A DNA stretch of 64,000 nucleotides from Chloranthus sessilifolius (GCA_021018995.1 CM037597.1:35590936-35654935); one strand, 5' to 3'; positions 48,009-59,560 are shown, counted from the stretch's first letter. The notes: generated by a model from the sequence alone, not told the origin. Translations and numbers: made by a program.

Positions 48009-48910
48009 GTAAGCGGTCCTGATATCTTCAAAAATCCTTGCACAAAATGTCTATAATACCTAGCTAGACCAAGGAAACTATGAATATCTATTACTATCTT
48101 TGGTTGCTCCCATTGTATCACTGCTTCGATCTTGGTTAGATCTATTGTGACACCGTCCTTTGAGACGACATGTCCTAAAATGCTGACCTTCTCCAATGAA
48201 AATTCACACTTACTTAGCTTGACATAAAGTTGGTGTTCACGTAGAGTTTGTAAAATGATTCTCAAATATTCTTCATGCTCCTTCTTTGACTTTGAATATA
48301 TCAGAATGTCGTCGACGAAAACCATGAAGCAAGTGTCCAGGTGTGGTTTAAACACCCGATTCATCAAATCCATAAACCACGTAGGTGCATTCGTCAAACC
48401 AAATGGCATCACTAAAAACTTGTAGTGTCCATACCACGTCCTGAATGCCGTCTTCTGGATGTTCTCTGCCTTGACTCTCAGCTGATGGTATCCAGATCTT
48501 AGATCGATCTTGGAAAAATATCTCGCTCCCTACAGCTGATCAAATAAATTTTCTATCCGAGGCAAGGGATATCGATTCTTGATGGTCAGTTTGTTTAGCT
48601 GACAGTAGTCGATGCATAGTCGCATCGACCCATGTTTCTTCTTTACAAACAAGACTGGTGCTCCCAAGGAGATACACTAGGTCTCACAAACCCCTTATCC
48701 AAGAGCCCTTACAGCTGCTCTTTCAACTCTTTCAACTCAGCAGGAGCCATTCGGTATGGTGCTTTGGAAACAGGCTCCATTCCAGGTGCAAAGTCGATAG
48801 CGAACTCCACCTCTCTATAAGAAGGTAACCTTGGCAATTCCTTCGAAAAGACATCCTCAAACTCACGTGCAACTGTTTTCAATCTCGAGTGTGCTTTGCT
48901 TATTGGTTGG
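48009..48910 (-). pseudogene. pol: Chromovirus reverse transcriptase segment
   Basis: Minus-strand RT between elements C and B. Begins [16 protein letters not shown] (near 48870) and [19 protein letters not shown] (48765-48709). Later [20 protein letters not shown] (48412) and the catalytic FVDD (near 48315), intact. [15 protein letters not shown] and a [12 protein letters not shown] segment follow (48060-48010), where element B cuts the frame; RNase H continues at 35561. Stops lie between 48700 and 48420. Confidence 0.92.
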
Positions 48911-51367
48911 TGTTGAAAATTAATTAAAAACCAAAAATAGAATAGAACAGGGGATGAATCAGCACCACTCGGAAATCCTAGACCTGCAAGATACAGGGTC
49001 CTTTGTAGCAAGTTTTGATAAATAAGAGTTTGTCCCACAGGGAAAGGTGATCTAAGGCTCCAAGGGAGCCGTCTCTAGTAGTCCCTCCAGATCTGTCTAC
49101 AGATCTGGCAATCCTAAAAGGAGGGGAGTTTGAGGTCACTTATTCTAAGTATTCTAATAACTAAATTACAGAAAGGATTGAGAGGATGGATGGAGTGTGG
49201 AAAATAATTATAAAAAGGTGAGAAATATGTTTTTGAGCCAAGATCAGAGGAATTCTTGTAACTCAGATTTAGATCTGGTGTTATAGAAATCCTGTCCAGA
49301 GGCTACATTATCACCTCTGAGGAGAAAGGATCCAACCCATCTCTACTGCCATGACTCCACCCTTAAGGCTATAACCTGTCCACTTACATGGTCACAGACT
49401 ATCCCATAGGGGAGCCACTATCCAGGGATGGGTCAGAACATAACTATTAAATCATTGCAGGCACTATTTCAACTAGGCTACCAGCTTAAGAATCCATAGG
49501 GAACCTTAACCTGTAAAGTTCCATGTGTGGGGCTAAAGCTGGAAAACCATGATAGCCCAAACACATAGAACCAGCAAGCGGTTGAGTACAACCTTCGATC
49601 CAGCTGTCCATTGCTTGAGAGAGGCTACAATGGTCCAGTCACCAGCCTACAATCTCTATAACCAGATCAGATCCAGCATCTGATGGCAGATCTATACAAA
49701 TATGGGGGAGTCTGCTTCTATACAATCCCTCACCAGGCTTCTACATGCTCAGGTGAAAAGAAGAAGGATCCACCTTGGATCGGTGGATCAGAATCACCCT
49801 AAGGCTATAATCTGTCCACTTAAATGGTCACAGACTATCCCAGAGTTTATCCTCCTCACGGAGCCCAAGACAAAATAAGATTATCGCTGCTACCACCATG
49901 TTCACCAGGCTACCAGCTCAAGCTCCCATGGGGATTTCAGATCTAGTAGGTCCTGTGGTGGGGCTAAGGCAGGAAGACCATGATAGCCCAGACACACAGG
50001 TTACTTGGATATGAGTGGCCCTTAAAATCAGTCCTCCATTGCCTAGGCAATGGCGGATCACAAGGCAGCAGCCTTGCACAGAGCATCTCACAAATTAACA
50101 GCAATCCCACAAAGTATAAATCCTATTACAAAACTTCCATTAATCTAACTCAAATACATATACAAAGTCATAGCCAGCAATTGCTGGACTATGGAGAGAA
50201 GAAAGGAGAAAGAAAAAGAAAAAAAACTACTTACTGCTAAAAAGAAAAGAGAAAAGAAAAGCGATCTGAGGTAGGTTCCTAGATACCTAAACCTAAGCTA
50301 GGCCTGGGTATATATAGCAGTGGGGTGGCGGCGCATTAGGGTTAGGAAATCCTAATTTTAATGATGCCACATGGCCTTCTATTGATCCTTGGATGCCTCG
50401 AGGCATGTGCACAGAGATTTGAGCGTGGGAATGCGTGCCCTAATCATTGGAAGTTTTCAGAATGCCCTCTGCTACAGAGATGGAAGTTTGGGTTCAGAGC
50501 CTCGCTAGGTAGCTTTAGTTTCCTAGACATCTCACGTGGTAGCTCAGTGCTCTTCGCTAGGATGATTTGACACTGAAGCTTTAGCCGTCGAGAGGTTGCC
50601 TTGGTTTACTCTTCAGGCAATCACGCGGTAGAGAGTTGAGCTCTCGCTGAGTTGGAATTTGTGAGGTTGAGTAGAAAACGTAGTCTCAAACGTCGCGAGG
50701 TTGCAATTCAAGCAGTCGCGCGGTAGATTAGTCTTCGCTGGGCAGCAGCGCGAGAACTGCGCGTGCTCTTTTCTTTACTTGGACTTCATGAGTTACCTCG
50801 CGAGGTTCTTTTGAGTTCTTACTGCGCGAGGTTCTTTGTCTCACTCAATCTTCGCGAGATGGGCTTTGCCTTCGCCAGGATTCTTTCTTTCTTGAATGGC
50901 GCACAAAATGTGCGAGGCGTTCTTCTTCTGAGAATTGTACCCCGCGGTGATTGCGCGACAGCTGTGCGAGAAATCTTTTGAAGCTCTCTCTCCTCAGCTA
51001 TCTTAAGCGAACTTCACGAGATTGAGAGAAGTCTGCCTTGAACTGTGCGACATTGAGCGCTGTGTTCTACCCTTGATCTTCACGAGAGTTGTGTGGAGTT
51101 GAGTTTCTGAAGCTCCCCAGTTATTCATCTGCGCGAGAGGTTGCTTGTAAAGCCTTGGGAAGCTCAGCTGGTCTGCGCGAGGCTTCAAGGTGCATTCTTG
51201 CTGAGGGGCATCTGGTGCCAAAGCAGGCTCCATAACAGGATTCTTGGCCTTATTTCACTCCTGATTATTTCCTGAACAAAACACTTAAGACGAGTTTATT
51301 AAGTGGCTAAGGGTCTAATCAAAGGTTAAGTTAAGGGGTAAAAAGTGGTACTTTTCAGGTCTTAACA
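48911..51367 (-). repeat. Element C 3' LTR
   Basis: 2.46 kb, minus strand TGTTAAGACCTG ... AATTTTCAACA. Its 49777-51367 part is an inverted match to element D (62309-64000). TATA box TATATATA at 50309-50316. Internal short duplication: the CCACTTAMATGGTCACAGAC-type unit near 49380 and 49815. Confidence 0.92.
50588..51190 (-). promoter_or_regulatory. CGCGAG motif array in element C LTR
   Basis: At least fifteen copies of CGCGAG or one-base variants (for example TCGCGAGGTT at 50693, CTCGCGAGGTTCTT at 50798, TGCGCGAGGTT at 50823, TTCGCGAGAT at 50851, TGCGCGAGAGGTT at 51130). Upstream of the LTR TATA box. The LTR of element D has the same (62555-63195), and a smaller array precedes the extra ORF (57230-57425). 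Confidence 0.85.
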
Positions 51368-51405
51368 CACCCCCAAACCTAATCTTTGTTAGTCCCTTAG
51401 CAAAG
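51368..51405 (-). other. Element C polypurine tract and hairpin
   Basis: Minus strand AGGTTTGGGGGTG abuts the 3' LTR. 51384-51405 is an inverted repeat (CTTTGTTA / TTAGCAAAG) with one mismatch in element sense, in the position of the A and B hairpins. Confidence 0.75.
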
Positions 51406-51430
51406 CTACATTAAATCTACTCTAAAAATT

Positions 51431-51560
51431 AAATGCCACTTTCGTAGGGAGCACGGATACATTTAGCATATGTACCAAGCCTTTTAAACCCCTAGGTGAT
51501 CCCTAGTGGAGGAGTGAAGTCTCCTGAGGGTTTTCAGTGAAGACACCCACAAACATTTCC
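51431..51560 (-). repeat. Conserved subterminal block, element C copy
   Basis: Matches 37757-37886 nearly base for base, and 6655-6782 well, including GGAGTGAAGTCTCCTGAGGG shared with B. Confidence 0.85.
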
Positions 51561-53246
51561 AATGAAATAGTTAACTAAAGTGCAGTGTCTTCCAATGAGC
51601 AGTTAAGGAATCAGATTTAGTCTACTCATGAATCAGCATAAAAGAAGTTTAATTCATTGGTTGCACAGGGACTTAGACAGCATAATTCGCATGTTAGCAC
51701 AACATTTCCAAATAATTTGTGATCACAGAAAACTACACAAATGCATGTCAGCACTGAGCCTATCCTTATGTCGGAAAATTAGGTTAAGGTCATACAGAAT
51801 ATATTCAATTTCAGACCCAAAAGAAAGCTTTTCAGGGCATACTCTCATCAAGGTTTGTTGAGGGGTTCAGTTTCTCACAGGCTCAAGAGCAGTTACATCC
51901 CCCAACTGGGTTTGTAAGCATGAGCATAGGCAGAGTTCTTAAGTGCTGGCATCATTGTCAGTTTCTCACCATAGATTGGATAATTCCTTATCTTCACATG
52001 ACAGCTCACTCAATCTTTGGATCACAAGGGCTTTTAACTGGGTTAAAATGTGGCTTATGGAGTATGGTTGAAAAGAATAGAAGGTTTGAAAAGGGGTTCA
52101 AAAATTGAGAACTCAGTGGGTGCAGGAGGTGGTTCATGACTTGACCTTCTTGAATTCAACTCCCTTCATCTTCTTTGAGATTTTTAGATTTGAAGTGATC
52201 AGTTTCTCTTCTTGATTTTGATTTTCCAATGAAGGTTCCTCTTGACTTCTCTCTTATTCCTCTTCATTATTATTTCTTTTATTTCTTTTTGCTGGAGTTT
52301 TCTTCCTTTTTTTTTTTTTTATTTTGTTTTTGCTTCTCAGAAATGCCACCATGTCCTCAGTTACCATTATGCCAGAATAGATGCTTCTTCTCCATTCACC
52401 TAATGCTGACCATAACTAGTCCATCTTCAACTCTTTCTCCTTTACCTTCTGAATTCTCAGAGTGAGAGTAGGTTGAATCATAGGATCAGGTTCAAGTACT
52501 CAGGTGTATTTTGAAGAAATTTAGGATTTAAAGCTCAAAGGGGTATGGACAAGGGCAGTTTCTTTAGGATTGATCTTTTTAGGCTCAAACTGTCCAAGAG
52601 AAGGCCTTGCTCCTTTCCTAGGTCTCATGAGTACTGTCAGTTGTTTCAACTTGGAGTTACCTAACTTCTAGTGAGCACAGAGACTCAGCCAGTCCTTAGA
52701 ACTAGAAGAAGTGCCTTAGTTACTCCTCAAAAAATAAATAAATTTGTAGGCCCAATTCTCACTGGTTATGGTCATCCTTTGAACTTTTTAAGTATGTCCT
52801 CACCTTTTTCTCTCTCTACTGATTCACTAAGTGCAGATACACATGTGTTTCCTTGGTGAAATTATTATGAAAATGTGGAATATTAGAAGTCTATAGTGTT
52901 CAATGTTTGCATAAATTTTAAACTTCTTAATTTTATGACTCTTAAGTGGACAGAGGTTCATTTCCATATTGCTCAGATGGGTCTGCTGCACTTATGTTAA
53001 CTATTCCATTGGCAGGGTCTGCCTGCCATACCCCCAAACCTATGAGGAGCAGTGTCCTCACTGGTTCAAGGTCAATGTGGAGCAGAGTTATGGCAACATA
53101 ACAGAAAAGGAAAACAAAACACACAGACAAAGCAAGACAGGACAGATAGTGAAAAGTCTATGAAATATTAAAACTGTACAAAATACAAGAGATCAGCTGT
53201 AAAAGAAATAGAGGAAATCCTAAGTGCAATCTAATCAGAATTTGAA
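51561..53246 (-). other. Element C 3' noncoding region with second polypurine-like tract
   Basis: No gene. 53028-53042 reads on the minus strand TAGGTTTGGGGGTATGGC, followed as in B by a shared segment around CAGTGTCCTCACT (53050). Oligo-T at 52308-52321. Related along its length to 37887-39465. Confidence 0.7.
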
Positions 53247-56200
53247 TTAAAATTTATCCCAGCCCATCTTCCTTGCATGTTCTTGAAGGATAGCCTCTTC
53301 TTCTTTCTTCTTTCTTTCCCTCTCGGCCTTCCTCTGCTCTGGAGTTTTGGGTATGGTAGGAGCCCGGACTCTCATTTTTCTCTTCTTTGGCTCAGGAGGG
53401 ATTTTCGAAGATTGTACAGTGGGTGGCTCAGGGGGTTTGGTGGGGGATTTCCCTTTGAGGCCCGTACCTTTGGAGGCTTGCCCAGGCTGAGGCTGAGGTG
53501 GAATAGGAGATGATTGGGTTGGTGGAGGCGCAGGAGGGGGAACGGGAGATTTGGCGGGAGCTGGCATTTGAGACAGGAGAGGACCTTTCCCTTTTTCCGC
53601 TGGAGGCACAGCAGGGCGCTTTCCTTGCGCAGACTTGCTTGGTGATGGTGCCTCCTCAGACTGGGCAGATGGTTCTTTGCCAATTTTCAAAGAGCGAGAT
53701 GGGGGAGTGGTCTTCTTAGCAGTAACTTTTCATCTCTGAGGATAGGATTGGGCGGCAGGGGCATCTGAAGGGGTAGCCATAGAAGGTCGAGCACTAGGAT
53801 CCGTAGGTGGTGCCTCCTTAGACTCAGAATCAGACGGAAAGAGCTCAGTAGGGTCCAAACCTAGGGCAGCAGCAGCCTGTCTGCGTTCTTCTTTGGAGAG
53901 GAGGAGCCCATGGGGATCATCCTGAGTGGAAGCTCGGGTGACCTTTGGAGGTGGGGATGGAGGGGCTGGCCATTTGCCTTTTTGGGCTGCAGTGGCTCTC
54001 TTAGAAGTGGGCTTTTTCTGTGAAGGGGTGCATTTCCTTTTTATAGCAAGAGAGGAAATAGGGGGGGCACTGATGTAGGAGCAAGAGCTACCGTAGGGGT
54101 CACAGCAGGAGCAACAGGTGTTGTGGGTACTGCAGAAGGAACGGCAGCAGGCATTGGAGGAGGAACAGGAGGAGCTGCCAGAGCGGGGGCTGGGGGAGTG
54201 GGGGGAACAGACTGTGTAGGGGTTGGTATAGGGGTTGTGGAAGAAGATGGGCCTTGAGGTGTGGAAGAAGATGGGGCCTCAGGGGGAGCGGTGGCGATGG
54301 GGGTGGCTTGGATAGGTTGGGACAGCAGGAAAGCAACTCTCTGCTCCAAGATTTCTATTTTCTTATTGGCCCACAAGAGATTGGTATCCGCAAGCTCCTT
54401 ACTGAGACGGGTGATCCCCTGAGCATTGTTCAATTTCTTCTCCAATAACCGGTTATTCTTCTTCACCCTCTCAGCATTGGCCTTTTCCATGTCAGCAGTT
54501 ACTTTGTAGTAGGTTGCTGCAACCTTGTTCGCATTTGATGTCTCCAGAATGGCCTCCCATCCTTTTGAAATATCGCACAACTGCTCGTTGTGAGCAAGCT
54601 TCTGCAGTAAGGGGTATTCAATGGCTTGGCGGAGTTGGGCCATGCCATTGAGAACATCCTTCTTGATATAAGGATTGTCCCTCATGGCATGGAGGAGGGT
54701 GAAGTAGGGAGGGGGGTAGTAGGAGTGTTTGGGCAACATAGGGAGCAATGAAGTGGAAGGAGGAGAGGTTGCTGGAGCCTGGGGGGGGGAAGTGGGGGTT
54801 GGAGGAATGGGTTGGGTGGTCTAGGTGGAATGGTCAATGAATTAAGGAAGGGGGGGGAGAAGAGGGGGAATGGAAGGTAGGGGTGGGTAATGAAATGAAG
54901 GGAGGGCAGCTGATGGGGGTGGTTCAGGGGACGAGAAGAAGGGTATGGTTAAGGGTTGAAATGGAAGGGAGGGGTGCAAATAGGGGGTGGAGTGAGATAG
55001 GTGGATGGGAATGGAATGGGGTCTTTCTGGGTAGCAGTGTTGGTGAAGTGAGGGGGAGGAAGTATTAGAGGAGGGAGGATAGGGAGAGAGGGAAAAGAGG
55101 GGGCAGGTATGGTATCAGGGAGGGGGAAGGATGGAGGTGAGTCAATGGGGGTAGGGGCCGTGGGACCAGGGGAGGCAGAGGTGGAAGGGGGTTGTGTTGG
55201 GATTGGTGGGTTTGTCAATGTGTGTAGGGTGGATTGGAGGGTGTTTATGTCAGTTTACATTTTGGCTTGGGTCTCTGTGGTGTTGGATAGTTGGATTTAG
55301 AGGTCATGGATAAGGGAAAAGATATGAGTAAGGGAATCAGAGGTTGGATGAGGGGGGGTAGGAGGGTAAGAAGGACTAGGTTGCAAAGGGGAAGTGGGGG
55401 CATGATGGAAAGTGGTAGGGGGGAATGGGGGGGGGGGTCGGGTGAATGATGTGGTGAAGGGAGAGGAGACTCAGGGAGAGGGATGTCGTGGGTGGGCAAG
55501 GTATCAAGCAAACTGGTCATGAAGGCTTGATACCCAGAGGTGGTGGCTAGGTTGAAGTCCAGGTCAGGGAGAGGTGGGCCTAAGGTTGGGTCACTAAGGG
55601 GTGTGGTTGTGGGAAGGGCAGGGGTAGTGTGAGAGGTTTTCTTTTTGAGGTAGGATATCAAGGGAGGGCTGTCAGGGTGAGGAGCAGGGGTTATGGGAGA
55701 GATTAGGGATGTTGATTCTGGTGGGGTGGGTGAAGGTGGAGTGGTGCCTTGGGGTCCAGCACTTTCTACCCAGGTTCGGATAATGGTTGGAGGGGGAAGG
55801 GAGAAAGGAGAGGAAAAAGGAGAAGTGAAAGATGGAATGGGTGAAGAGGGGAGGGGAGAGGCCAGAGTAGTTGGTGGAGGAATTGTTGCAGAAGCAGAGG
55901 TGACAGAAGCTCGCACCACCTTCTTTGGGGCAAGGGTTGTTGCCTTCTTTTTGGGAGCAGGGGTGGCCATTGCCACAGCAGCTTCCTCTCTCTGCTCGGG
56001 GACCTCTTGAGCTTCAGTCGTCTTCTTCTTCTTCTGGGGATCCATTAAGTTTCTACTGATCCCCCATTGTCTTTTAGCAAATGTGGTGGGAGTGTGGTCA
56101 GCAGATAACTCCCCCACAGGTATTTTGTATCCTCCCCTCAGGAGTAGTCTGGTGATGAGTCTTCCATAGGGGAGAGTGTGGCTCTTCTTTTGCAGCCCTA

Positions 56201-56930
56201 ACTTCACCATTGTATCTTTCATGGCCTCGAAGATCAGCCAGGCAGCATTGAATCCATGGCCCAGAGAGAAGGAATACTGAGCGTCAGCAATTGGTGTCCT
56301 CCTTTCTTGCTGATGGCTAGAGCAATAGATGTTCTTCCTCAAAACTTTATCAATGAATAGTAGTTTGGGCTCCAAATCTCTTCTTCGGATGGAGTCCCCT
56401 GTGGCCTTCAAGCCTCTGGTAATGGCATGGGCAATTGTGTCAATGGGGGCACTCACAGGGGCACCATAACCGCACTTGGGATCAAATCTGGTAGGGATGC
56501 CCAAGACTTCAGCGATCAGCTCCGGGTTAAACAGCATCTCAAAATTGTCAACTAATGCAAGGAGGCTTGGCTGCCCTTTTGTGTCAGGTTTGAGCCTAAG
56601 GTGCTGGTAGAAGAGTTGCACTAACCTAGGGTTGGCTAGGGCAGGAATCATTTGCAGCAAGGGGAGCAGACCAGCCTTGCGCAAGAACTCTATTGCAGGT
56701 GCTGACAATGGCTCAGATTCAAAGAAGGAGATATCAAAAATGGCTTCAGGCTCTAAGGGAATGGAAAGGAGGAGCTCAGAAGGTGTAGAGTAATCAGATG
56801 TTAGTGCAGCCCACTCTGGTACCACCTCCTTCCCTTTTTGCAGAGCCGTAGAGGACTTGGCTTTCTTAGGTGAAGGCTCCACAGTGGCCTTGTCCCTGGC
56901 TCTCTTCACAGGTGCGCTTTTAGGAGCCAT
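53247..56930 (-). pseudogene. Element C extra ORF ('putative plant transposon protein' type)
   Basis: Best-preserved extra ORF, about 1,200 codons. ATG at 56930; the first 561 codons are open. N-terminus is basic (KRARDKATVEPSPKKAK, NLS-like). Conserved domain at about residues 70-300: NPRLVQLFYQHL, AEVLGIPTRFDP, LLFIDKVLRKNIYC, QERRTPIADAQYSF, LPYGRLITRLLLRGGYKIP. A P/T/S-rich linker follows. After a frameshift near 55245 there is more P-rich sequence and then, at 54748, LLHAMRDNPYIKKDVLNG and a coiled-coil-like helix (KANAERVKKNNRLLEKKL). A second P-rich stretch and a basic end (PPEPKKRKMRVRAPTIPK) reach the stop at 53247. Breaks at about 55245, 54750, 54041 and 53690. Resembles a modular nuclear protein; activity unknown. 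Alternative: a structural or packaging helper for the gag-only elements. Confidence 0.82.
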
Positions 56931-57217
56931 CCCAATTTCCTTGGTGAGTGTGAAGTTACAGATTTGAAAGGAAAAACCAGGAGCTGAGTCTAACCCTAAA
57001 AGTTAGGGTTCTATTTAATGGAACGCGCAAAGGATCTTCAGAGCTCTAAACAGGGGGCAACTAATAAGGGGAGCTTGAAGAACAAAAATCTTGAAGTTTG
57101 AACTGAACAGTGATCTGGGGATAGGGTGTGAAGGGAGAGAGGTGGAGAGGAGTGGCAGCTAGGGTTTTGCTGGTAAGAGAGGGAAGAGAAAGCAGTAAGG
57201 AAAAAGTAGTGCGGGGT

Positions 57218-57425
57218 GGGATTTAAATATCGCGAAGCTCGACGCGCTTTAGAAATGGCCGTTCGCTGGTTGGGAATGAATGGGTCGCGAGATTAAATGG
57301 TCCTTGAAACTGCGCGATGCAGCCCACCCAGTTCTTTGAAACTTGCGACAGCACAACAAAGTAATTCCTTATGAACTGCGCGAGATGGGACCAAACTCAT
57401 TGTGCATAACCTCGCGATGGCTTAA
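57218..57425 (-). promoter_or_regulatory. Putative internal promoter of element C extra ORF
   Basis: TATA-like ATATTTAAAT (minus) at 57221-57230, 290 bp before the ATG. Immediately upstream are CGCGA copies at 57231, 57286, 57313, 57343 (GCGA), 57379 (GCGCGAGATG) and 57412. The same motif fills this element's LTR array. Confidence 0.7.
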
Positions 57426-57433
57426 TCGAGGCA

Positions 57434-57497
57434 GAATTCACTCACCCCCCAGTCTGCTATTTAACCCTTACAAAAGGGGTGAATTCACTCACCCCCC
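57434..57497. repeat. 17-bp direct repeat at the truncated 5' end of element C
   Basis: GAATTCACTCACCCCCC occurs at 57434-57450 and 57481-57497, 47 bp apart. The second copy adjoins resumed chromovirus sequence. It may mark a deletion or repair junction; it is too long for a target duplication. Confidence 0.6.
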
Positions 57498-58007
57498 ATC
57501 TTTGAAATAATGTTCCTCCCTTCCTTGTCTTCCTTTAAGAATGCCAATTAACCACTGTATCCTTTCCTGATCAAACGCTCAGCTCTTACTGCTGAAATAA
57601 GGGGTATGAACTTCGATCTCATTCCCCAAAATTGGAAAGACCTCCTCATATTCGATATAAAGATAACTTTATTCTTACAATCAACCACTGCACAATGAGC
57701 TAACAACCAGTCCATGCCAAGGATCACATCGAATCCTTGCATATTCAACAGAACTATGTTCGCTGCCAGTTCATAGGCGTCCCCATCTCTGATGGACACT
57801 ACTACTGACTTACAAACCAAATCCATATCGATCGATTCTCCAGTCAAAATAGATACAGCCAAGACAAAGTCCAATGTCTCTGGAACAATCTTTACTTTCT
57901 TTGCGAACCGCGGAGTGATAAATGAATGGGTAGACCCTGGGTCTATTAACACTCTAGCTTCATAGGTTACGTCACTTTCCTTTGCATACAATTGTAAGGT
58001 ACCTATA

Positions 58008-58049
<42 letters not shown>

Positions 58050-59560
58050 GCCCCATACTTACATATCAAAGATCAATATACAAGGATGAGTCTAAACTAT
58101 TTCCTACATGGATGCACCTTCTCTATCTAAAACTTTGAATAATTGAAATTCTTAAATTAAAAGAAAATCTCACCTTGGATAATGTCATTGACGTTCTGTG
58201 CTTATTGGGCAATAATCGCATAGGCTCTTCCTGCACGACCGGCTTCCTTGCTTGTATCGGTCTCAGCATGGGAGTAGGAGTTGTTCTCACCTTATTCATC
58301 TCAGGGCAATATCGGATCATGTCGCCTATCTTCCCACACTTGTAACAACCCTGAGTGCTCCGTCCACAATTTTCCATTTTATGAGACTTGCAACATTTGG
58401 CATAAGTTTCATTTGGTGTAGAAGAAGCTGCTCGTGAGAAACCCTAAGTAACTGATACTCCGATGGTGGTAGCAGGGTTCTCATATCTAATCGGTCTCCC
58501 ATACGCAAGCACAGGTAATCTTGGATAATTTGTCTGCTGCATCGGTTTGATATAACCGGTTTGAAACTGTTGTCTCTGCATGGGTCCTACGAATCACAGC
58601 TTTTTATTCACTGACTCGTAGTTAACCACTTTACTGTGATCCATCCTTCCTCTTCCCTGTTGGTCTCTCCTTCGGTATCGATCTCCGTTATCTTCTTCTA
58701 TTACTAGAGCCTTGCTCATAACCTCTCCGTACGTCTTCAATTCAATGGCTGCCACCTTTCCCTTGATGTCCGGCCTTATGCCGCATTGAAGTCACTTGGC
58801 CTTCATCAAGTTTGTAACCACAAAATCAGGAGAAAAGCGAGCGAGCCTCATGAACTCCACTCCATATTCTCTTACTTACATCCTTCCCTGCTCAAGTTGA
58901 AGAAACTTTACTTCCATCTGGTTATGCACGACATCAGGGAAATATTGTTTGTTGAATTCGACCACAAATTCATCCCAGGTCCATGGAAAATTATGGGGTT
59001 TCTTGAGCTCTAGTCCTCGACATGGTCTTCCACCATGGGCTTGCCTCCCCATCTAACATATACGCTGCCCAACAAACACCTTCATCTTCGATGCACGTAA
59101 GCACACTGAACACCTTCTCCATCTCACTTAACTAATTCTCTGCATCCATTGGCTCTGCTTGACCTGAAAAGTTTGGAGGGTGCATCCTTCGAAACTCTGT
59201 AAAAGCTGAGGGTAACAGTTGAGTAGTACCCACTGGAGGAGTGGGTGGGGGCTGTTGCTGGTCATTGGCATTATGTGCTGCCAAGGACATCGCTTGCTGA
59301 GCCATGGCGTTTGCCATGGTTTCTATGGTGTGCATCATCCTCTCGCGCTCTTATCTTTCTTCATTTCTTTCTCTAACCCTTTCTTGTTCTCTCTAATCTC
59401 TATCTTGATTTCCCCCTTGGTTTCTATTCCCCTGACTACTGTTCCCTGGGGCATAGTTATTCCCCAACGGCACTCTATTTGAAGCCAAGACGAAACCGTC
59501 TCTGCTTCGTAAGTTTCTATCATGGCCGCCTCTTGACCGACCCCTCTCTCTAGAAGACAT
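57498..59560 (-). pseudogene. gag-pro: Chromovirus gag-protease
   Basis: Gag start ATG 59560 (MSSRERGRSRGG), R/Q/N-rich leader, then TEFRRMHPPNFSGQAEP (near 59180), typical of Del/Tekay gag. The capsid region to about 58600 is stop-ridden. The zinc knuckle near 58345 reads CYKCGKIGDMIRYC: the His of CX2CX4HX4C is Asp, so zinc binding is lost. Protease: ARVLIDPGSTHSFITPRFAK (near 57960) with DPG at the active site, and GFDVILGMDWLLAHCAVVDC (near 57740-57680). A (TA)n run at 58012-58048 has expanded between gag and protease. Pol continues at 48910 beyond element C; only a short linker is missing. Confidence 0.88.
58012..58048. repeat. (TA)n microsatellite
   Basis: About 18 TA units between the zinc knuckle and protease of the chromovirus. 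Confidence 0.95.

Larger units (their letters stand above)
48911..57480 (-). mobile_element. Element C, Athila-like, 5'-truncated
   Basis: Only the 3' half survives: internal promoter-like region, extra ORF, 3' noncoding region, polypurine tract and 3' LTR (51367-48911). The 5' LTR, PBS and gag expected from A and B are missing; chromovirus protease sequence begins again at about 57498. No target duplication of the left flank GTTGG (48906-48910) is found there, so a deletion removed the 5' end. Same LTR family as D. Confidence 0.85.

Noticed and set aside
57434..57497. 17-bp repeat as a target-site duplication
   Set aside because: All other elements here have 5-bp duplications, and both copies are on the same side of element C.
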